NCBI RefSeq assembly: GCF_037081675.1
Contig: NZ_JAZAQL010000002.1
Coordinates: 496,001 to 560,000, forward strand
Length of the DNA: 64,000 nucleotides
Source: Halorubellus litoreus
GTDB lineage: Archaea > Halobacteriota > Halobacteria > Halobacteriales > Natrialbaceae
Reading direction: 5' to 3'
Both the position numbers and the translations under genes were made by a program. The notes beneath the pieces were generated by a model that was not told where the DNA came from, made no database searches, and saw only the letters and a program-made list of their open reading frames with translations. This document shows positions 31,260 to 39,722 of this stretch, one piece after another; positions within the stretch are counted from its first letter, which is position 1, and each line of letters starts with the position of its first letter.

Positions 31260-32324
31260 TCAGACGTCGACCGCGAAGCTCTCGCGGTCCTCGACGGTCG
31301 CCGCGAACGCCGCGAGCAGGTCCGCGACGCCCTCCACGTCGGTCGTGTCCACGACCTCGACGGGCGTGTGCATGTACCGGTTCGGGACGCTCACGTTCAG
31401 CGACGGCACGCCGCCGCTGGAGACGTAGAACTCGTCGGTGTCCGTCCCGGTGAAGCTCCCGGCGGCCTGCAGCTGGACGTCGATGTCGGCGTCCGCGGCG
31501 GCCTTCCGCGCGAGCTGGGAGACCACCGGGTGGTTCGCGCTGCCGCGGCCGACCACGGGGCCGTCGCCGAGCGCGACGTCGCCCGTCTTCTCCGTCGGCG
31601 ACTTCGGGTAGTCGCCCGCGTGCGTGACGTCCACGACGAGCGCCGCGTCGACGTCCAGGCGGTCGGTCACCATCATCGCACCCTTCTTCCCGAGTTCCTC
31701 CTGCACGGTACTGACGGCGTACACGGTGACGTCGACGTCCGCTTCGGCCGCACGACGAAGTCCCTCGATGGCGGTGTACGTCCCGACGCGGTTGTCCATC
31801 CCGCGCGCCGCGACCTTGTCCCCGACGAGGTCCTCGACGGTCGACGAGAACGTGATCGGGTCGCCGACCTCGACGAGTTCCGCCGCCTCCTCGCGGTCCT
31901 CGGCACCGACGTCGACGACCTGCTCCGATATCTCGTCGTACTCGTCCTTCGACGGGTCGCGGAGGTGGATGGCGACCTGCCCGACCACGCCCGGGACGAC
32001 CCCGTCGCTCCCGTGAACCGTGACGTGCTGGCCCTTCGAGACCGTGCGGTCGCTCCCGCCGATGCGACCGAGGTGCACGAACCCGTCGTCGTCGATGCGA
32101 CGGACGATGAACCCGATCTCGTCGCCGTGCCCGGCGAACGCTATCGTCGGGCCGTCGGCGTCCTCGTTGTACGCCGCGATGGCGTTCCCGTACGCGTCCG
32201 TTCGCACGTCGTCGGCGTACTGCTTCGCGTACTCCACCCACACGCGCTGGCCGCGCGTCTCGTACCCCGACGGACTCGGCGTCTCCAGCAGTTCCGTGAG
32301 GAACTCCCAGCGTTCGCTATCCAT
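31260..32324 (-). CDS. M42 family glutamyl-aminopeptidase/endoglucanase-type metallopeptidase
   Basis: The product is 354 residues from ATG 32324 (MDSERWEFLTEL). Binuclear zinc-site motifs are FAGHGDEIGF (first His), KVAARGMDNRVG (bridging Asp), TVQEELGKKGA (catalytic and ligand Glu), VVDVTHAGDYP (Asp) and NRYMHTPVEVVDTTDVE (last His). These are those of TET-type aminopeptidases, large self-compartmentalised dodecamers that digest peptides left by the proteasome. Sequence to the C-terminus is complete. It stands alone, upstream of the lsm gene on the same strand, with no obvious functional partner. Confidence 0.9.
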   Translation of the reverse strand: MDSERWEFLTELLETPSPSGYETRGQRVWVEYAKQYADDVRTDAYGNAIAAYNEDADGPTIAFAGHGDEIGFIVRRIDDDGFVHLGRIGGSDRTVSKGQHVTVHGSDGVVPGVVGQVAIHLRDPSKDEYDEISEQVVDVGAEDREEAAELVEVGDPITFSSTVEDLVGDKVAARGMDNRVGTYTAIEGLRRAAEADVDVTVYAVSTVQEELGKKGAMMVTDRLDVDAALVVDVTHAGDYPKSPTEKTGDVALGDGPVVGRGSANHPVVSQLARKAAADADIDVQLQAAGSFTGTDTDEFYVSSGGVPSLNVSVPNRYMHTPVEVVDTTDVEGVADLLAAFAATVEDRESFAVDV

Positions 32325-32501
32325 GCCAGACGGGTTCGTGGGCGGGGACTTAAGACTCGGGAATCCGCGGGCCGGCTTGCCGGCACCGCTCGTCGCCCGC
32401 ACCCAGATTCCGCACCGACCTCTCAACTTGCAACCAGCACGTCGACCCCGAGGCATGAGCACGTCGGAACCGATAAGTGACGACTCCGCGAAGTATAGCC
32501 C

Positions 32502-32846
32502 ATGGCAGACAAGAAGTTCACCATCTTCGAGCTCCACTTCGACGGTGACCTGAAACTCGGCCCGACGTTCGGCGCGGACCCGAGCCCGGACGTCGAGGCG
32601 ACCGACGGCGGCACTTCGGTGCCCGACGACGACGCCACCGACGCAGCTGCGACGCCCGCGGTCGACGTCGACCCCGAGGCCGAAGACGCGGAGGGCGGGA
32701 GCAAGGCACCGGTGAAGGGCGCCATCCTCGGCGTGCTCGCGCTCGTCCTGCTCGCCGTCGCGGCGCGCGTCCTCATGGGCGGGGACGACGACGTTGACGA
32801 CGTCGAGATGGTCGACCTCGACGACGTCGACGCGGTCGAGGACTGA
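32502..32846 (+). CDS. Acidic single-pass membrane protein
   Basis: The product is 114 residues. An N-terminal conserved-looking segment (MADKKFTIFELHFDGDLKLG) is followed by a very acidic linker to about 68, one membrane helix GAILGVLALVLLAVAARVLM near 73-92, and an acidic tail (DDDVDDVEMVDLDDVDAVED). It has no signal peptide, so the tail may face either side. I do not recognise a characterised family. It precedes the metalloprotease gene by 61 bases on the same strand and may be co-transcribed with it. Confidence 0.7.
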   Translation: MADKKFTIFELHFDGDLKLGPTFGADPSPDVEATDGGTSVPDDDATDAAATPAVDVDPEAEDAEGGSKAPVKGAILGVLALVLLAVAARVLMGGDDDVDDVEMVDLDDVDAVED

Positions 32847-32907
32847 GCGAGCACGCCATCCCCGAGAGACTGAAAGCGTTTACGTCTCCACGCCTTACGG
32901 CTTCGGC

Positions 32908-33867
32908 ATGAACCTGTTTCGGAGCGTTCAGGCGGTCGCGTCCGCGTCCGGCGAGGGCGCTATCGACTGGACGGCCGTCGCCGACGCGGCGAAGGCAGCG
33001 ACCGACCCCGGCGACGTCGCGCTCACCGACGCACAGCGAACGGGGTACGCGACCGACGTCCGCGACGCCCGCGACCGCGTGCGGAGGGTCGCGAGCATCG
33101 ACTTCGACGTCCCAGACACCATCGAGATACAGCACCGCCACCACTGGGTGGACGCGAACGTCGACACGTTCCGGCGCGTCCTCGCACCGCTCGAGGCCGA
33201 GGGGATGACGGCGTTCCCCGGCGTCGCCCGCACCGTCAACACGGGGACGATGGCGGTGATGCTGACGTTCCTCGCGAAGAACGTCCTCGGCCAGTACGAC
33301 CCGCTCCTGCTCGCGGGCGACGACGACCCCGACCACGCGCTGTACTTCGTGCACCCGAACATCGAGCGCGTCGCCGACAGCCTCGACGTCGACACGCCGC
33401 GATTCCGCCGCTGGATCGCGTTCCACGAGGTCACGCACGCCGCGGAGTTCGGCGCCGCCCCGTGGCTCTCGGGGTACCTCGAGGACCGCGTCGAGTCCGG
33501 CCTCCAGGACCTCTCCGCGGGCGGCATCTCCTCGCAGGAGTTCCAGGAGATGAACGCCGCGATGACCGTCGTCGAGGGGTACGCGGAGCTCCTGATGGAT
33601 CACGCGTTCGACGACGAGTACGCGGATCTCCGCCGGAAGGTCGACGAACGCCGCGGCGGCCGCGGGCCGCTCGCGCAACTCGCGCGCCGGCTGCTCGGCC
33701 TCGGCCTGAAACGCCAGCAGTACGAGCGCGGGAAGGCGTTCTTCGAGCACGTCACGGACGCACGCGGTCTCGACGCCGCCGGCCGCGTCTGGGACGGTCC
33801 CGAGAACCTGCCGACCGACGACGAGATCGACGACCCGGACGCGTGGCTCTCGCGACTCGGGCTCTGA
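32908..33867 (+). CDS. Zincin-type metalloprotease (DUF2342/F420-associated family)
   Basis: The product is 319 residues from ATG 32908 (MNLFRSVQAV). The HEVTH motif at 173-177 within AFHEVTHAAEFGAAPWL is the zinc site and catalytic Glu. A third ligand probably lies in MTVVEGYAELLMDH (about 215-228). The overall pattern, including PNIERVADSLDVDTPRFRRWI before the HExxH and a C-terminal RLLGLGLKRQQYERGKAFFEHV, matches the zinc-dependent metalloprotease family often annotated as coenzyme-F420-biosynthesis-associated. No F420 genes are near. It is soluble, with no signal peptide. The substrate is unknown. Confidence 0.8.
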   Translation: MNLFRSVQAVASASGEGAIDWTAVADAAKAATDPGDVALTDAQRTGYATDVRDARDRVRRVASIDFDVPDTIEIQHRHHWVDANVDTFRRVLAPLEAEGMTAFPGVARTVNTGTMAVMLTFLAKNVLGQYDPLLLAGDDDPDHALYFVHPNIERVADSLDVDTPRFRRWIAFHEVTHAAEFGAAPWLSGYLEDRVESGLQDLSAGGISSQEFQEMNAAMTVVEGYAELLMDHAFDDEYADLRRKVDERRGGRGPLAQLARRLLGLGLKRQQYERGKAFFEHVTDARGLDAAGRVWDGPENLPTDDEIDDPDAWLSRLGL

Positions 33868-33875
33868 GCGAAGGC

Positions 33876-33932
33876 ACGTCGTCGAAGCGGTCGCAGTAAG
33901 TGGAAGCGGTCGCGGTCAGTTGAATCGGTCGC
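33876..33932. repeat. Degenerate tandem repeat, 19-bp unit, 3 copies, across a stop codon
   Basis: The units are 33876-33894, 33895-33913 and 33914-33932; read on the minus strand each begins GCGACCG. The unit nearest the gene encodes the last residues RDRFN and stop of the minus-strand membrane-protein gene at 33916, and the other two lie beyond its stop codon. Confidence 0.8.
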
Positions 33933-34182
33933 GTTTCTCGTAGCCGTCGTCGCTCCCGCGGTCGTTCCGGGAGGAGCCGTCGCGGTACGCCCAGACCATG
34001 TAGTACCAGAGCGCGAGGCCGAGTGCGCCCCCGCCGAGCGCGCCCCCGGCGACGACGAGTGCGCCGGCGTCCGCGTAGAGTGCGACGAGTGCGCCCGACC
34101 CGCCGACGAGCAGGACGACGAACGCCTGGAGGCGACTCATGCCGGCGACGCGGTCGGACTCCGTGAGCGATGGCCCAACCAT
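33916..34182 (-). CDS. Small two-helix membrane protein
   Basis: The product is 88 residues from ATG 34182, which shares one base with the upstream stop (TGATG), so it is translationally coupled. Two hydrophobic segments are present: LQAFVVLLVGGSGALVALYADAG, then LVVAGGALGGGALGLALWYYMVWAY. A charged cytoplasmic tail ending DGYEKRDRFN follows. An alternative start, MSRLQ, lies 14 codons later. The function is unknown. The 3' end is repeated beyond the stop codon in 19-bp units. Confidence 0.7.
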   Translation of the reverse strand: MVGPSLTESDRVAGMSRLQAFVVLLVGGSGALVALYADAGALVVAGGALGGGALGLALWYYMVWAYRDGSSRNDRGSDDGYEKRDRFN

Positions 34183-34616
34183 CAGACTGCGGTCGGGGCG
34201 CTCACGTGCAGTTCCAGGAACAGCCACTCGTCGTCGTGCTCGACGAGCGTCCCGCTCCAGCGCGTCTCGAACTCGTGGCGGGCCGCCGCGTCTTCGTCCC
34301 GGGTCGCCGCCCCGCCGTCGTTCCGGGCGGCCGCCCGGTCGTCGTCCGCCGGCGTTCGCGTCCACGCGAGCGAGACGTCGTCGTGGAACGACGCCCAGTC
34401 CTCGCGCTCGACGACCGACGGCCCATCGCTTCCCACCGTCCAGTCCGTCGTCGTCCGCGTCTGCTCGCGTAACGCCTCCGCGACCGCGTCGTACCCGTCG
34501 TACGTCGTCGAGATAGCGGCCTTCCACGTGTCGGGGGACTCGCGGAAGTACGGGTAGAGCGGTTCGCCGCGACGCAACGCCTCGTAGTAGTCCAGAACAG
34601 CGTCCTCGGCGCTCAT
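34182..34616 (-). CDS. SnoaL/NTF2-like protein (DUF3225-like)
   Basis: The product is 144 residues from ATG 34616 (MSAEDAVLDYYEALRRG). An N-terminal helix, YYEALRRGEPLYPYFRES, is followed by helices and a curved sheet ending WSGTLVEHDDEWLFLELHVS, the layout of SnoaL-like or NTF2-like ketosteroid-isomerase folds. An acidic Ala/Arg/Asp-rich insertion (DDDRAAARNDGGAATRDEDA) interrupts the sheet. Members often bind small ligands without catalysis; no catalytic residue can be named. It forms an operon with the small membrane protein, sharing one base. Confidence 0.6.
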   Translation of the reverse strand: MSAEDAVLDYYEALRRGEPLYPYFRESPDTWKAAISTTYDGYDAVAEALREQTRTTTDWTVGSDGPSVVEREDWASFHDDVSLAWTRTPADDDRAAARNDGGAATRDEDAAARHEFETRWSGTLVEHDDEWLFLELHVSAPTAV

Positions 34617-34706
34617 AGCCGACTCCAGGACTGGTATCGGTATCAAACCCTCGCTTCCGGGAGGCCACGAGGCGACCGCGTCCCGGGCGCGAGCCCCGGC
34701 CGACCC

Positions 34707-35261
34707 CTACATGAAGCCCTTGTCGACCTCGTCGGTCTCCACGAGCTCGTCGAGCTCCTTGTTGAGGACGTCTTCGGCTTCCTCGAACGTCGACGCGAGC
34801 TCGTCAAGGCCGTCCGGGCGGTCGTACTGGTCGTACTCCATCGGGCCGAACGCCGGCGAATCGAGCGTCTCCATGACGTCGTCGAAGAAGTCGCCGGGGG
34901 TCGTCGGCGCGTCCGCGTGCGCTTTCACGACCTCCTCCAACTCGGTCGCCTTCTCCTTCGCTTCGTCCTCGTCGATGTCCTCGCTGTGTCCCTGGACGGC
35001 GAACCGACCCGAGCCCTCCGTCGGGAGGAACTCGCCGATCTCGTCGTCGAGGTTCCGGGCGACCTGCGACCCGACGCCCTTCACCTCGAAGGGGTTCTTC
35101 GCGTACGTCTTCAACTGGTACATCCCGCTGTCGGGATGCCCGAGGTAGAGGTCCTCCCCGAGGCCGTTCGCGCGGTCACCGGCGACCGCACGCCAGCCGT
35201 CCGGGTCCACGTTCGACTCAACCACGTCCTCGACGATGTCATCCCAGTCGCGAACCCGCAT
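34707..35261 (-). CDS. Conserved haloarchaeal protein of unknown function
   Basis: The product is 184 residues from ATG 35261 (MRVRDWDDIVEDVVES). It is soluble and acidic, with a basic-aromatic patch LYLGHPDSGMYQLKTYAKNPFEVKGVGSQVARNLDDEI and a helical C-terminal half (FDDVMETLDSP, then DELASTFEEAEDVLNKELDELVETDEVDKGFM). The complete, regular architecture and codon use indicate a real gene. I recall similar proteins across haloarchaea but no assigned role. It is a single-gene unit between small genes on the same strand. Confidence 0.7.
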   Translation of the reverse strand: MRVRDWDDIVEDVVESNVDPDGWRAVAGDRANGLGEDLYLGHPDSGMYQLKTYAKNPFEVKGVGSQVARNLDDEIGEFLPTEGSGRFAVQGHSEDIDEDEAKEKATELEEVVKAHADAPTTPGDFFDDVMETLDSPAFGPMEYDQYDRPDGLDELASTFEEAEDVLNKELDELVETDEVDKGFM

Positions 35262-35344
35262 ACGCCGCCGTAGTGCTCGCGGCGGCAAGATTGTGTCGGT
35301 CCGGCCGGTTCCGGAACCGGCGGTGCTGTCGGTCGCGGGTCCAT

Positions 35345-35530
35345 TCAGTCCAGTCCTTCCCGTGCCAGCGCGGCCCCGATGGCGATACCCATCCCCATCC
35401 CGATAGCCAGTCCGAGCGCGATGTCGTCCATCGCCACGCCGATGGCCGTCCCGACCCCTGCACCGAGAGCGATACCGACGGCGAATCCGCGTGGGTCAAG
35501 TTCCTCGTCGTCTTCCACCTGGTCACTCAT
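35345..35530 (-). CDS. Small glycine-zipper membrane protein
   Basis: This 61-residue protein has an acidic start (MSDQVEDDEELDPRG) followed by GFAVGIALGAGVGTAIGVAMDD and IALGLAIGMGMGIAIGAALARE, two hydrophobic segments with GxxxG spacing typical of tightly packed or self-associating helices. Similar small proteins occur widely in haloarchaea. The function is unknown. Short length lowers confidence, but the acidic-then-Gly-zipper pattern is not random. Confidence 0.65.
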   Translation of the reverse strand: MSDQVEDDEELDPRGFAVGIALGAGVGTAIGVAMDDIALGLAIGMGMGIAIGAALAREGLD

Positions 35531-35647
35531 CTACAAGGCAGGTTCACGCCGCGCTGACGTAAATCGTCGGACGGACGAGAGACGCGGCCGTCGTGGCAGG
35601 ACGATTCCCCTCCGCCGGTGCGAGGTCCGTCGGCGAGGTCACTCGCG

Positions 35648-36172
35648 TCACGCGCACGCGATGGTCGCCCACCCGTAGTCCGGGGGGTCCTCGCCGCCGT
35701 CGGCGGCCGAGCGTTCGACGCGCGTCGCGGTGACGTGGTACCACGCGGCGTAGTAGAGGTCGGCGAGGACGGTCGTCTCCGAGTCACCGGCGCGTTCGGC
35801 GGACTCGCTCGCGTCGAGACTCACCTCGACGGACGCGTACGCGCCGTCGTCTGCCGGCTGGGATTCTGCGGTCGCGTAGTCGACGCCTTGAACGTTCCAG
35901 CCGTCGGCCTCGGCGCGGTCGCGCGCGTACGCCTCCTCGACGAACTCGGCGAGGTCGCGGGCCGCAGCCTCGGTCGGGTCCCCGGGGACTTCGACGTCGA
36001 CCAGACCGAGCGAATCGTCGACGGTACAGGTTGCCGTCGTGGTGTCCGCGCTGGTCGACGCTGGGGTAGATGACTCGGTGTCGGTCGGTTGGGCGGAATC
36101 GAGCGTGCCGACGCACCCGGCGGTCGCGGTGGTCGTCGCAGCGAGCGTGGCGAGGAGGGCGCGCCGTTGCAT
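35648..36172 (-). CDS. Tat-exported lipoprotein of unknown function
   Basis: The product is 174 residues from ATG 36172. The signal peptide MQRRALLATLAATTTATAGC has twin Arg at 3-4 and lipobox Cys20, then a Thr/Ser/Asp-rich linker of about 30 residues. The mature domain (CTVDDSLGLVDVEVPGD, then EFVEEAYARDRAEADGWNVQGVDYA, then ADLYYAAWYHVTATRVERS) looks like a small alpha/beta fold with a conserved Cys pair possible (CTVDD and the terminal IACA). It is divergent from the Dna2-like gene, with about 95 bases between starts. I see no match to a characterised family. Confidence 0.7.
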   Translation of the reverse strand: MQRRALLATLAATTTATAGCVGTLDSAQPTDTESSTPASTSADTTTATCTVDDSLGLVDVEVPGDPTEAAARDLAEFVEEAYARDRAEADGWNVQGVDYATAESQPADDGAYASVEVSLDASESAERAGDSETTVLADLYYAAWYHVTATRVERSAADGGEDPPDYGWATIACA

Positions 36173-36267
36173 ACCCTGCGGATTCACCCCCCCAGTACAA
36201 GTGTCTTCTCCCGCGCACATCCGTGGAACCGACATCCCTAACCGGGTCGCTCGCGTCGCGTTCGAGT

Positions 36268-38994
36268 GTGACTGACGCGGACCGCGACGCGATCGAGGGG
36301 ACCATCACGGCGGTCGGCGACGCCAAGGAGGTGTCGACGCAGTACGGCAAGTCCGACCTCGCGGAGCTGACGGTGGAGACCGCGACGGGCGAGGAGCAGG
36401 TGACGTGCTGGGGGAAGTGGACGGAGACGACCGAAGTGGCCGAGCCCGGGATGCGCGTGCGGGTGACGAACCCCGAGGAGCGCGAGTACCAGGGGGAGAC
36501 GCAGTACTCGACCACTGGCGACTCGTACGTCGTCCTGGAGCCGCAGTTCCTCGTGGACGTGACCGACGTCCGCGAGTACGTGCAGTGCCCGCGGATGTAC
36601 TACCTGAACAAGCTCTCGAGTGCGCCCCTGAAGTACCCGGTCATCAAGGGGACGATCGTGCACGAGGTGTTCGGCGACCTCCTCCGTGGCGTGGACTTCG
36701 ACGACGCCGTCGACGACCGCGTCGAGGAGGCCGGGCTCGACCTCGGGCTGCTCGGGATGGACGCCGACGAGGTCCGCGAGGAGGTCGCGGAGAACGCGCG
36801 CGCCATCGACGCGTGGCTCTCGCAGGGGAAGCTCTCGGGCGACGACGAGTGGCGCTCGGAGATGACCTTGATATCGGAGACGTTCGGCATCAAGGGGCGC
36901 GCGGACGCGGTCCGGAACGGGATGCCGGTCGAACTGAAGACGGGGAAGAACCTGAAGCGCGACCCGCGGTTCGAGGACAAGATACAGGCCGCGTCGTACG
37001 CGCTCCTCCTCCGCGAGCGCGGCGTGGAGGTGGATACGGCGACGCTGCTGTACACGAAGAACGCGGCGCTCGACCGGTCGGAGTTCTCCGGGGACTTCTC
37101 GCCGGCGAAGGAGTTCTCGGTCGGCGACGGCCTCATGAAGTACGTCGTCCGAGCCAGGAACGCGATCGCGGCGTTCGAGTACGACGTCTCGGTGCCGACG
37201 GGCTACGAGGCCGACGCGGTGTGCGAGTACTGCTTCGAACAGGACACGTGCCGAGTCGTCGCGGGTCGGCTCGACCAGGAGTCGAAGGCGGGGCAGATCG
37301 GGCGCAAACTCCCCGAGGACGAACTCGAATACTACGAGGAGACCTACAGGGCCATCGAGGAGGAGCGCGTGGAGACGCACAAGGAGTACGCGAAGCTCTG
37401 GGAGCAGACGCCAGCCGAGCGCGCGGACGACGACCGCGCGCTCGTCGACCTCGCGTTCGAGCGCAAACGCGAGCGCGCCGACGGCCGCTGGGAACTGCGC
37501 GCGCGCCGCACCTCGCCGGCGGTGTCGAAGCTCCGCGAGGACGACCTCGTGCTCGCGAGCGACGGCGACCCCGTCCAGGGCGACGCCGAACTCGCGTACA
37601 TCGAGCGACTCGACGACGACGAGGTCGTCGTCTCCGCCGCCGAGCCCGTCGAGGTGTGTCGACTCGACGTCTATCCGAGCGAGCTGTCGGTCGCGCGGAT
37701 GCAGGTCGCGCTCCACGACGCGCTCTTGAAGGGCGACCCCGACCGGAAGGACGTCCTGTTCGGTCGCAGGGAGCCCGAGTTCGACGCCGAGCGGGCGCTC
37801 GACCCCGAGCGCGACCCCGGCGAGAGCGGCGAGTCGATGACCGAGGCCGAGCCGGAGACGTTCGTGGACAACAACGCGGCGCAGGACGAGGCGGTGCGGA
37901 AGGCCGTCACGGCGGAGGACGTCGCCCTCGTCCATGGGCCGCCCGGAACGGGGAAGACGTACACCATCGGGCAGGCGGTGCGGGCGATGGTCGCCCGCGG
38001 CGAGCGCGTCTTGCTGTCGGCGTTCACGAACCGCGCGGTCGACAACGCGCTCGAAGCGCTCGAAGAACAGGGGTTCACCGACTTCGTGCGCGTTGGCACC
38101 GAGTCCGGTATCCGCGACGACATGCTCGACTACCGCCTCGAGACGCGCGGCGACCCCGACGAGTGCGCGGCGCGCCTCCAGGACGCGCAGGTCGTCGCGG
38201 CGACGACCGCGACCTGCGGCTCCCGGGTGATGCGCGAGCAGTCCTTCGACGCGGCGCTCGTCGACGAGGCCGGCCAGCTCACGGAGCCGGACGCACTCGC
38301 GGCGGTGAACCTCGCGGAGCGGTTCGTGCTCGTCGGCGACCACCAACAGCTCCCGCCCGTCGTCCGAGCGGAGAACGAACTCCAGGAGTCGCTGTTCCAG
38401 CGGCTCGTGGAACGCTACCCGGACGCGGGCGTGATGCTCGACAAGCAGTACCGGATGAGTCAACGCATCCAGGCGTTCGCGTCCGCGGAGTTCTACGACG
38501 GCGAACTCCGGCCGGCGACGGGCGAGATCGCCGGCCAGCATCCCCGCCAGCTCGTCGACCTCGACGACCTCCCCGAGGAACTCCGTGACGGCGTGACGTT
38601 CCTCGACGTCCCGGGTGACGGGGGCCGGAACACGGACGCGGTCGAGGCGGACCGCGTCGCCGACGTCGTCTCGTCGTACCTCGCGGCGGGCGTGGCCCCC
38701 GGGGACGTGGGCGTCATCGCGCCGTTCAGGGCGCAGGTCGCGGAGATAACGCGACGCGTCCCCGAATCCGTGACGGTGGACACCGTCGACCGCTTCCAGG
38801 GCTCCTCGAAGGAGGTCATCGTGGTCTCGTTCGTCGCCTCCGGTGACCTGGAATCGCCGATATTCGAGGACTACCGGCGCGTGAACGTGGCGTTGACGCG
38901 AGCGAAGCGCGCGCTCGTCCTCGTCGGTGACGCGGACGCGCTCCGCACGGACCCGGTGTACGGTCGGATGGTCGACTGGGCGGGACCAGACTGA
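36268..38994 (+). CDS. Dna2-like nuclease-helicase (OB fold, Cas4-type nuclease, SF1 helicase)
   Basis: This 908-residue protein starts at GTG 36268 (MTDADRDAIEG). An N-terminal OB-like domain at 1-95 (GTITAVGDAKEVSTQYGKSD, then EQVTCWGKW) is followed by a RecB/Cas4-type nuclease. Its Cys105 in YVQCPRMYY and the cluster CEYCFEQDTC (about 318-327) would bind 4Fe-4S, and GRADAVRNGMPVELKTGK carries the catalytic Asp-Glu-Lys. The C-terminal SF1B helicase has Walker A GPPGTGKT (about 557-564), DEAGQ (about 664), GDHQQLPPVV, DKQYRM and the late motif VDTVDRFQGSSKE. The order equals eukaryotic Dna2, which processes flaps and resected ends. It is divergent from the lipoprotein gene. Confidence 0.88.
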   Translation: MTDADRDAIEGTITAVGDAKEVSTQYGKSDLAELTVETATGEEQVTCWGKWTETTEVAEPGMRVRVTNPEEREYQGETQYSTTGDSYVVLEPQFLVDVTDVREYVQCPRMYYLNKLSSAPLKYPVIKGTIVHEVFGDLLRGVDFDDAVDDRVEEAGLDLGLLGMDADEVREEVAENARAIDAWLSQGKLSGDDEWRSEMTLISETFGIKGRADAVRNGMPVELKTGKNLKRDPRFEDKIQAASYALLLRERGVEVDTATLLYTKNAALDRSEFSGDFSPAKEFSVGDGLMKYVVRARNAIAAFEYDVSVPTGYEADAVCEYCFEQDTCRVVAGRLDQESKAGQIGRKLPEDELEYYEETYRAIEEERVETHKEYAKLWEQTPAERADDDRALVDLAFERKRERADGRWELRARRTSPAVSKLREDDLVLASDGDPVQGDAELAYIERLDDDEVVVSAAEPVEVCRLDVYPSELSVARMQVALHDALLKGDPDRKDVLFGRREPEFDAERALDPERDPGESGESMTEAEPETFVDNNAAQDEAVRKAVTAEDVALVHGPPGTGKTYTIGQAVRAMVARGERVLLSAFTNRAVDNALEALEEQGFTDFVRVGTESGIRDDMLDYRLETRGDPDECAARLQDAQVVAATTATCGSRVMREQSFDAALVDEAGQLTEPDALAAVNLAERFVLVGDHQQLPPVVRAENELQESLFQRLVERYPDAGVMLDKQYRMSQRIQAFASAEFYDGELRPATGEIAGQHPRQLVDLDDLPEELRDGVTFLDVPGDGGRNTDAVEADRVADVVSSYLAAGVAPGDVGVIAPFRAQVAEITRRVPESVTVDTVDRFQGSSKEVIVVSFVASGDLESPIFEDYRRVNVALTRAKRALVLVGDADALRTDPVYGRMVDWAGPD

Positions 38995-39124
38995 CCGCTC
39001 GACGCCCGCGACGGGGTCGTCCGGCTCGTCGGGACTCGAGACGTCGGGTACGGGTGGTCGGAAACGGGACCCCGCGGCCCAGTCGCTCCTTATTTTCGGG
39101 ACGCATCCCGAATCTGTGCGGTCC

Positions 39125-39130
39125 TTTTAT
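39125..39130 (+). promoter_or_regulatory. TATA-like box before the membrane-protein gene at 39156
   Basis: TTTTAT is centred about 28 bases before ATG 39156, predicting a leaderless transcript. Confidence 0.5.
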
Positions 39131-39155
39131 CACCGTGTCGCGAGAAACCACTACT

Positions 39156-39677
39156 ATGGCAAGTGATAACGCGACACACGAGGAGCCGGCGATCGAGGAC
39201 GGCGCCGCGGAGGACGCGTTCTCGACGCCCGAAGCGAACGAACTCGAGCGCGCGGCCGGTGGCATCGCCGGCGGCATCGTCGGCACGATGCTCATGACTG
39301 GCGTGCTCTTCATCGTGAACGCCACCCTCACGCCCGGCATCGACGTGTTCGGGACGCTCGCGGAGCTCGCCGGCGTCGGGGACGCGCCCGCGGTCGGGCT
39401 CGCGCTGTTCTTCGGCGCCGGCATGTTCGCGTGGCCGCTCCTGTTCGTCACCCTCGGCGCGTACCTCCCCGGTGCCACCCGCCCCCAGCAGGGCATCGTG
39501 TTCGCCGCCGTCCTCTGGACGGGGTTCATCACCGCGTTCTACACGCGGTACGCCGGGTTCGACCTCCTCGTCTTCGTCGTGTTCTCCATCGTCACCCACC
39601 TCGCGTACGGCTGGGTGCTCGGGTTCGTCTCCGCGCGCCTCACCGGCCAGTACGAAGCGCCCGAACTCGCGGTCTGA
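39156..39677 (+). CDS. Four-helix membrane protein (DUF6789-like)
   Basis: The product is 173 residues from ATG 39156, positioned by the TATA box. After an acidic 35-residue tail come four hydrophobic segments: AAGGIAGGIVGTMLMTGVLFIVNA, then GLALFFGAGMFAWPLLFVTLG, then GIVFAAVLWTGFITAFYT, then LLVFVVFSIVTHLAYGWVLGFVSARL. WPLLFV, THLAYGWVLG and the AVLWTGF pattern fit the haloarchaeal family I remember as DUF6789, whose members often lie near respiratory oxidase genes; no such genes are here. The function is unknown. It ends 45 bases before the larA-like gene, which may be co-transcribed. Confidence 0.65.
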   Translation: MASDNATHEEPAIEDGAAEDAFSTPEANELERAAGGIAGGIVGTMLMTGVLFIVNATLTPGIDVFGTLAELAGVGDAPAVGLALFFGAGMFAWPLLFVTLGAYLPGATRPQQGIVFAAVLWTGFITAFYTRYAGFDLLVFVVFSIVTHLAYGWVLGFVSARLTGQYEAPELAV

Positions 39678-39722
39678 CCCGGGCCCGCCGCGCTTTTCTC
39701 CGCTCGCCGCGACCGTGACCGC

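Noticed and set aside
36070..36267. N-terminal extension of the Dna2-like protein upstream of GTG 36268
   Set aside because: The extra 66 codons translate to Arg-rich sequence that overlaps the divergent lipoprotein start and its promoter region.
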